From Weissella viridescens (lineage in GTDB: Bacteria; Bacillota; Bacilli; Lactobacillales; Lactobacillaceae): a DNA stretch of 64,000 nucleotides. Below the pieces are notes generated by a model, which saw nothing but the letters and a program-made list of their open reading frames with translations, was not told where the DNA came from and did no database searches. Positions 59,591-64,000 of the stretch are shown here, piece after piece; position 1 is the stretch's first letter; every line of letters starts with the position of its first letter. The stretch lies in assembly GCF_001437355.1 (NCBI RefSeq), contig NZ_JQBM01000001.1, positions 463,088-527,087 of the forward strand, in the 5' to 3' direction. Position numbers and translations under genes: made by a program.

Positions 59591-62461
59591 ATGATTAACC
59601 GAAAAAATTGGTGGAAAAGTAATCTACCTACCTATTTAATCATGTTTCTAATTGTCGTCGGCACCATTCTTTTACCATATTGGTTTACTGACACGAGTTT
59701 AATATGGCAAGCCGATGGGCTCTCGCAACATTTACCTGCCTTAATTCATTGGCAGAAAGACTTACACCATCTCTTGGCAACTGGGGATTGGCCAAGTCAA
59801 TGGAATTTTCAAATTGGTTTAGGGTCCGATTATTATCAAACGTTTGCTTACTATACACTCGGTGACATTTTTAGTTACGGTGCTGCGTTCATCAGTAGCA
59901 AGCATGTCGTGAGTTATTACTCAATCATGATTGTCGTTCGCCTTTTTTGTGCAGGCTTGGCCTTTTTAGTGGCTGTACGACATTTTACAAAATACTGGCA
60001 CCCCGTTATCAATACTATTGGTAGTTTAGTCTACTTGTTTAGTGGGTATCTTGCGTTAAGTATGTTTTCACACCCATACTTTATTAATCCACTAATTATC
60101 TTTCCGCTATTAATTGTCGCCATTGATAATTTAATTGATGTCCAAAAACCAAAATGGCTTCCAGCCGTTTTAATGATTAGTTGGACTCTGTGGAATAATT
60201 ATTATTTCGCCTTTATGATGGCTATTGGAGCGACGATTTTCTTTGTCCTTCGCATCAGTTTGAACCACTCATGGCGTAATGGAAAGATGTGGCTGCGTGC
60301 CCTTTCAAGTACTGTTGTTGGCTTTCTTTTGCCCATGCTCATCTTCTTACCAAGCATAATTGGGACGTTGGACTCTGCACGAAGTCAGTACCGTTTTGCG
60401 AATGGGCTGACCTTATATCCTTTGAACTATTATCTATCCCTGCCCGGTAATCTGATTAGTAACGCACAAAGTCCCAATTTTTGGTTAACTGGTGGTTTTT
60501 CAGATATTGGCATTATCGCAATTCTATATATTTTGCGCCGCTATAAAACGTATCCACTGCTTAGTTGGGTCTTTGGTATGGCTGGCCTCTTCTTACTATT
60601 TCCAGCGGGCGCTGCCCTCATGAATGGTGGCTCATCGCCATCAAATCGTTGGATTTTTATGTTAGGTCTTCCCCTCGCACTTAGCGTCGTCCTTTTGTTA
60701 AATCACCTAACTGAATTACGGAAACAGGACTTCTATTGGATGACCGGCGTGGGCGTTATTATCTTTATTTCAATGCTATTCACCAATAATTTTGACTTAC
60801 ATGCCAATTTTGCGAATATGCTTTTCATTGGGGTACTCACTATCTTTTGTCTTTACTGGGCAATTTCTCACAAAGTGGGTCTATACGCTCTCTTAGGTGT
60901 TGTGGCCTTGAATGCAATATTGATCATGCAACAAAACCATATGACTGATTTAAACCCTGAAAAAAGCGCGCTGCTATCAAATAAAAATGTTCAAAAACTG
61001 GTTGACCAACAAGCAAATTATTTTGATGAAAACATTGATGCTGATTTAGCCAAAGCACGTGGTGAAGCAAACACACCCGTTCCATCAACGCTATACCGTT
61101 CATATATTGATACGCAACTTGGATCTGATTCAGAGATTGACCCTGCACCAGCAACGAATTTAGCTCTCAATAGTCACGCACACAATGCGGAGTCATATTG
61201 GTCCTATCAAAATGGTGCAGTAAATCAGCTAATGAAACGTTTAGCATTACCACAAACTAATAATAATGATATTACTAGCAATCTTGACCGAAGAAATGTG
61301 CTATCGAATGTACTTGGCATTAAATATTGGTATGCCAATCCACAGTCTGGTTCACCCGCCAGTTATCAAAAACTGACGCCACCGATTACGATTAATCGAC
61401 AAACCGTCACACAAAGTGACTCAGTTTATCCGCTAGCTTATCTACCAAAATATGTCGTCAGTGAAAAGACATTTAACCACGCAGATACGACAAATCGTGA
61501 AGCCTACTTAGCAGATAGTGTGGTAACAAATGCCGTAACTGAACACACTTCAAAACAACAATTTGAACGTACTGTAACCACTACCTCAATTCGTTCCAAC
61601 TTACAGGAGCGTTACACAGACAAAGTTCATTTCAATTACACACCTAGTCGTGAATCCGATGAACAAGGTATCTACCTCAAGCCGAATGCAACGTTAGATA
61701 ACCATGAGTTGCATTTAGAAATCACCAACCTACATTTTAAACCAGCTAATTTTAACCAACGCGCAAAGTATGCCACGAACAGTTACCGAGATGCGAAAAT
61801 TGAACAGAATAACAATCCAAGAAATCCACTGGATTATCGTTCCAATGACCGCGCCTTTAATTGGAATTGGCGTCGAAAGCATCTTGATACAATTGGTAAG
61901 AACGTGAGTGGTTATACATTTACCACTAGTTATGCTGGAAACAACCAGACATTTGTTCAAACAGGACAGAAAAATCTATCCTTCTATAATCCTAAGCAGA
62001 ATATCACCTTAAATTTAGGGACTGCGACAGATGTTAAAAACACAGCATATTTACCATTTACCTTTAGTCAACCTGGTCAATATACCTTTGATGTTAAGGT
62101 TAAAGCCATTCCAACCGGACAGCCGTTTAAAAAAGTATCACAGCAAGCACAAAAACAAGCTGTTCCGTTAAATATACAAAAAGATCAAATTCCTGGTCAG
62201 GTAACTGGATCTAAAAATCAGATTTTAGCCACAACAATTCCTTATTCTAAGGGTTGGCATTCTGCCAATAATCAAGTGATTAAAATTAATGAAGGTTTTG
62301 TCGGTATAAAATTACACACCGGTAAAAACGACATCTTGTTAAACTATCAAACACCTGGTTTGAAACTAGGACAGTATCTCTCACTACTTGGTCTTGTTTT
62401 ATTACTTATATTCGGGGTAGTTACATTAATCAACAAAAAAGCCATTAGTCATGCCGACTAA
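59591..62461 (+). CDS. YfhO-family multi-pass membrane protein
   Basis: 956 residues: about 12 transmembrane helices in the first half (12-430), then a large extracellular domain (about 470-910), one final helix (about 922-945) and a short basic tail. The N-terminus ('WQADGLSQHLPALIHWQKDL', 'GLGSDYYQTFAYYTLGDIFS') matches YfhO, a GT-C-like family. In bacilli YfhO takes part in glycosylating teichoic acids from lipid-linked sugars outside the membrane. Substrate here unknown. Divergent from aspA. Confidence 0.9.
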   Translation: MINRKNWWKSNLPTYLIMFLIVVGTILLPYWFTDTSLIWQADGLSQHLPALIHWQKDLHHLLATGDWPSQWNFQIGLGSDYYQTFAYYTLGDIFSYGAAFISSKHVVSYYSIMIVVRLFCAGLAFLVAVRHFTKYWHPVINTIGSLVYLFSGYLALSMFSHPYFINPLIIFPLLIVAIDNLIDVQKPKWLPAVLMISWTLWNNYYFAFMMAIGATIFFVLRISLNHSWRNGKMWLRALSSTVVGFLLPMLIFLPSIIGTLDSARSQYRFANGLTLYPLNYYLSLPGNLISNAQSPNFWLTGGFSDIGIIAILYILRRYKTYPLLSWVFGMAGLFLLFPAGAALMNGGSSPSNRWIFMLGLPLALSVVLLLNHLTELRKQDFYWMTGVGVIIFISMLFTNNFDLHANFANMLFIGVLTIFCLYWAISHKVGLYALLGVVALNAILIMQQNHMTDLNPEKSALLSNKNVQKLVDQQANYFDENIDADLAKARGEANTPVPSTLYRSYIDTQLGSDSEIDPAPATNLALNSHAHNAESYWSYQNGAVNQLMKRLALPQTNNNDITSNLDRRNVLSNVLGIKYWYANPQSGSPASYQKLTPPITINRQTVTQSDSVYPLAYLPKYVVSEKTFNHADTTNREAYLADSVVTNAVTEHTSKQQFERTVTTTSIRSNLQERYTDKVHFNYTPSRESDEQGIYLKPNATLDNHELHLEITNLHFKPANFNQRAKYATNSYRDAKIEQNNNPRNPLDYRSNDRAFNWNWRRKHLDTIGKNVSGYTFTTSYAGNNQTFVQTGQKNLSFYNPKQNITLNLGTATDVKNTAYLPFTFSQPGQYTFDVKVKAIPTGQPFKKVSQQAQKQAVPLNIQKDQIPGQVTGSKNQILATTIPYSKGWHSANNQVIKINEGFVGIKLHTGKNDILLNYQTPGLKLGQYLSLLGLVLLLIFGVVTLINKKAISHAD

Positions 62462-62475
62462 TGGCTTTTTTCAAA
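62440..62475. terminator. Bidirectional terminator between convergent genes
   Basis: AAAAAAGCCATTAGTC / GACTAATGGCTTTTTT. It overlaps the stop codon of the YfhO-like gene and also serves the glycohydrolase gene. Confidence 0.92.
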
Positions 62476-62478
62476 CAT

Positions 62479-63429
62479 CTAATCAAACTTAACTGCTTCA
62501 TCTGCAATTATAAGGACGCTCTCAATTTTATTTTTTGCACGTAATCTCGACAACCAGTTGTCAGGGAAGTCATTGTCAATATAACTAAAAGCCAGACCAA
62601 CAAGTGCAGCATTTGTGTCTGTATCGCCACCTATTTGAACGGCAGCATGAACGGCTTCAGCATAATCTTGAAAGTTTAGGCTCGCCCACAGGACGACATT
62701 GAGTGTATCCAAAACGTAACCACTCGTCGCTAACTTTGCCTGGTCTTGAAGCTTAATTTTATTCACAATATCAGTCGGTGTGACAGTTGCATCAGTCACC
62801 AACCAACCCATTTCTTCTTGTTTTAATAATTCTTGGACGGCTGGTTGACGATTAATCGCACGAATAGCCTGTAAGATAGCTTTCTCACTATCACCACGAC
62901 GGGCCAGTACACGGATAAAGTAAACAAAAAAACGTGAGGCCAATTTTGATCGCATCTGACCATGTGTTAATCCAGTTACTGCATCAACTATTTGTTCCAA
63001 AGTCATCTGGGCTGGATATGCATAAAAAGCTAGTGGCCAAATGCGCATTAGGGCTCCGTTTCCACTTCCCAATGGATTATTAAGCCCAAAATTACCATAT
63101 TTGCCTGTCTCATGAAAATGTTTGATTGCCGCGGCTGTTTCATCGCCATAACCAAAAGCAACCCCATCTGGCGTATATTGGCCTTCATAAAGGTAATCAT
63201 CAAAGTTCTGCATAATTGCCTTTAAATCGTATTCACCAGTCAACGCTGTGATGGTAGCTAAAGTCAAACTCGTATCATCACTCCATGTCCCCGGTAATTG
63301 GTTATTTACACCACCACCTTGCATTTCAGTGGAAACTTCTGTATTGGACGCATTAAACTCATATGGAACGCCGAAAGCATCACCCATTGCAAATCCGTAC
63401 ATACCACGTCTTAATAATTCGTTTGCCAT
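62479..63429 (-). CDS. ADP-ribosylglycohydrolase family protein
   Basis: 316 residues of the DraG/ARH fold: 'GDAFGVPYEF' near residue 16, 'WSDDTSLTLATI' near 48 (metal-binding S/T-D-D) and 'QIGGDTDTNAALVGLAFSYI' near 270 (the second metal motif). All metal ligands are present, so an active Mg-dependent hydrolase removing ADP-ribose or a related group is expected. No ADP-ribosyltransferase is seen beside it. Eight bases after the upstream 99-residue gene, so cotranscribed. Confidence 0.9.
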   Translation of the reverse strand: MANELLRRGMYGFAMGDAFGVPYEFNASNTEVSTEMQGGGVNNQLPGTWSDDTSLTLATITALTGEYDLKAIMQNFDDYLYEGQYTPDGVAFGYGDETAAAIKHFHETGKYGNFGLNNPLGSGNGALMRIWPLAFYAYPAQMTLEQIVDAVTGLTHGQMRSKLASRFFVYFIRVLARRGDSEKAILQAIRAINRQPAVQELLKQEEMGWLVTDATVTPTDIVNKIKLQDQAKLATSGYVLDTLNVVLWASLNFQDYAEAVHAAVQIGGDTDTNAALVGLAFSYIDNDFPDNWLSRLRAKNKIESVLIIADEAVKFD

Positions 63430-63437
63430 CTCAACCC

Positions 63438-63737
63438 CTATATCTCTTCCGTATCAAACCAATCTTTGATTGTTACCCATTTTTCTGACTTATTGATGAA
63501 AATTTCATAATCAGTAATATTGGTTATCGTGTGGCGATCAGTTTCCAAAGGCATCCAGAATGTCTCATCAGCCCGCCTCAAAATATCGATGTGTGAAAAT
63601 TCTGTGGTTTGCCCCTCCGGATCTTTTAGTTGGAAGAAATTATCAATATCAAACTTCTTTTCTCCAACAACTGGGCCATCTACTGTTAAATCATCTATTA
63701 AGTCTTGAAAAGATTCATTTGTAATCGTTTCACTCAT
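63438..63737 (-). CDS. Hypothetical acidic protein cotranscribed with the ADP-ribosylglycohydrolase
   Basis: 99 residues, pI acidic, no membrane segment ('FQDLIDDLTVDGPVVGEKKFDIDNFF', C-terminal 'KSEKWVTIKDWFDTEEI'). AAGGA ribosome site. No family recognised. Small acidic genes next to ARH hydrolases could be partners or substrates, but nothing here shows it. Confidence 0.75.
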   Translation of the reverse strand: MSETITNESFQDLIDDLTVDGPVVGEKKFDIDNFFQLKDPEGQTTEFSHIDILRRADETFWMPLETDRHTITNITDYEIFINKSEKWVTIKDWFDTEEI

Positions 63738-63799
63738 TTGTCTGTCCTTACTTTTTTCATTTTCTCTAGGCTTATTATAACTGTTTTTATTATTGATAA

Positions 63800-63836
63800 C
63801 AAAAAAGAGACCATCTTGTGAGATAGTCTCTTTTTA
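63800..63836 (-). terminator. Terminator after the tRNA cluster
   Basis: AGAGACTATCT / AGATGGTCTCT stem followed by T6, minus strand. Confidence 0.85.
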
Positions 63837-63840
63837 ATTA

Positions 63841-63914
63841 TCGGGACGACAGGATTCGAACCTGCGACCCCCTGGTCCCAAACCAGGTGCTCTACCAAGC
63901 TGAGCTACGTCCCG
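63841..63914 (-). tRNA. tRNA-Pro (anticodon UGG)
   Basis: Reverse strand: acceptor CGGGACG / CGTCCCG, D arm with AGCTCAGCTTGGTAGAGC, anticodon stem CCTGG / CCAGG with loop TTTGGGA (UGG), T loop TTCGAAT. Discriminator A; no encoded CCA. Confidence 0.97.
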
Positions 63915-63945
63915 AAATGTAAATAAAAAATCCCAAATGGGATTA

Positions 63946-64000
63946 TGCCGTCGGTGGGAATCGAACCCACACTCCCAAGAAGGGAACTGGATTTTGAGTC
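63946..64000 (-). tRNA. tRNA-Leu (anticodon CAA), 5' part outside window
   Basis: Reverse strand: anticodon loop CTCAAAA (CAA), long variable arm TTCCC...GGGA typical of Leu, T arm GTGGG-TTCGATT-CCCAC, acceptor end CGACGGC plus A. Cut by the right edge. A short hairpin with T6 separates it from tRNA-Pro. Confidence 0.93.

Overview
The window reads as chromosome of a low-to-mid GC lactic acid bacterium. The most likely placement is the Leuconostocaceae, probably Weissella or a close relative. This is inferred from gene content and protein style and was not checked by any search. Supporting signs are Gram-positive ribosome binding sites (GGAGG type), a PyrR attenuator, two T-box leaders, CcpA cre sites, a KxYKxGKxW/LPXTG wall protein, a ManXYZ PTS with a DUF956 partner, and very cysteine-poor proteins. 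Nearly every gene is on the minus strand.

Layout. 0-16.7 kb holds housekeeping genes: a partial Gfo/Idh oxidoreductase, gpmA, an rlmCD-type rRNA methyltransferase, lemA-htpX, a serine hydrolase, phosphoglucomutase, glf, purB, prsA, and then ebsA-rluD and the pyrR-carA-carB cluster behind a PyrR attenuator. The carA and carB frames are intact, but the glutaminase catalytic residues and the first ATP-grasp metal ligands are replaced, and most of the second ATP-grasp domain is missing. 16.8-20.8 kb holds an RNase H-like gene, then a roughly 2 kb island of gene remnants between imperfect 33-bp direct repeats (including a barnase-like toxin tail followed by a barstar-like immunity gene), then two small genes and msrB. 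20.8-28.0 kb is one giant wall-anchored GA-module protein. 28.4-33.0 kb holds two NhaC-family transporter paralogues, each behind its own T-box, with a D,D-carboxypeptidase between them. 33.1-37.5 kb has a nitroreductase, a broken M32 carboxypeptidase, an amino-acid permease and two stress proteins.

37.7-40.8 kb is a prophage remnant (holin-like protein, broken ArpU/RinA-like activator, operators, repressor, ImmA-like protease, membrane protein, integrase tail). 40.9-45.7 kb holds rpmE2, lepA, pgk and gap. 45.8-47.2 kb has a second phage-type regulator pair (XRE plus EExxH ImmA-like) controlling, by inference, a small membrane protein through a repeated operator, next to tRNA-Arg(CCG). 47.3-52.2 kb is a ugpCAEB-glpQ operon for glycerophosphodiester or glycerol-3-phosphate uptake and hydrolysis. 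52.5-55 kb holds small stress/membrane genes, an EndA-like nuclease and manO. 55.0-57.9 kb is manXYZ under a perfect cre site. The end carries aspA, a YfhO-family membrane protein, an ADP-ribosylglycohydrolase pair and tRNA-Pro and tRNA-Leu.

The most unusual items are the CarA/CarB pair that appears to have lost all of its chemistry but is still regulated by PyrR, the barnase/barstar relic island, and the XRE operator that recurs at three promoters including that of a nuclease about 8 kb away.
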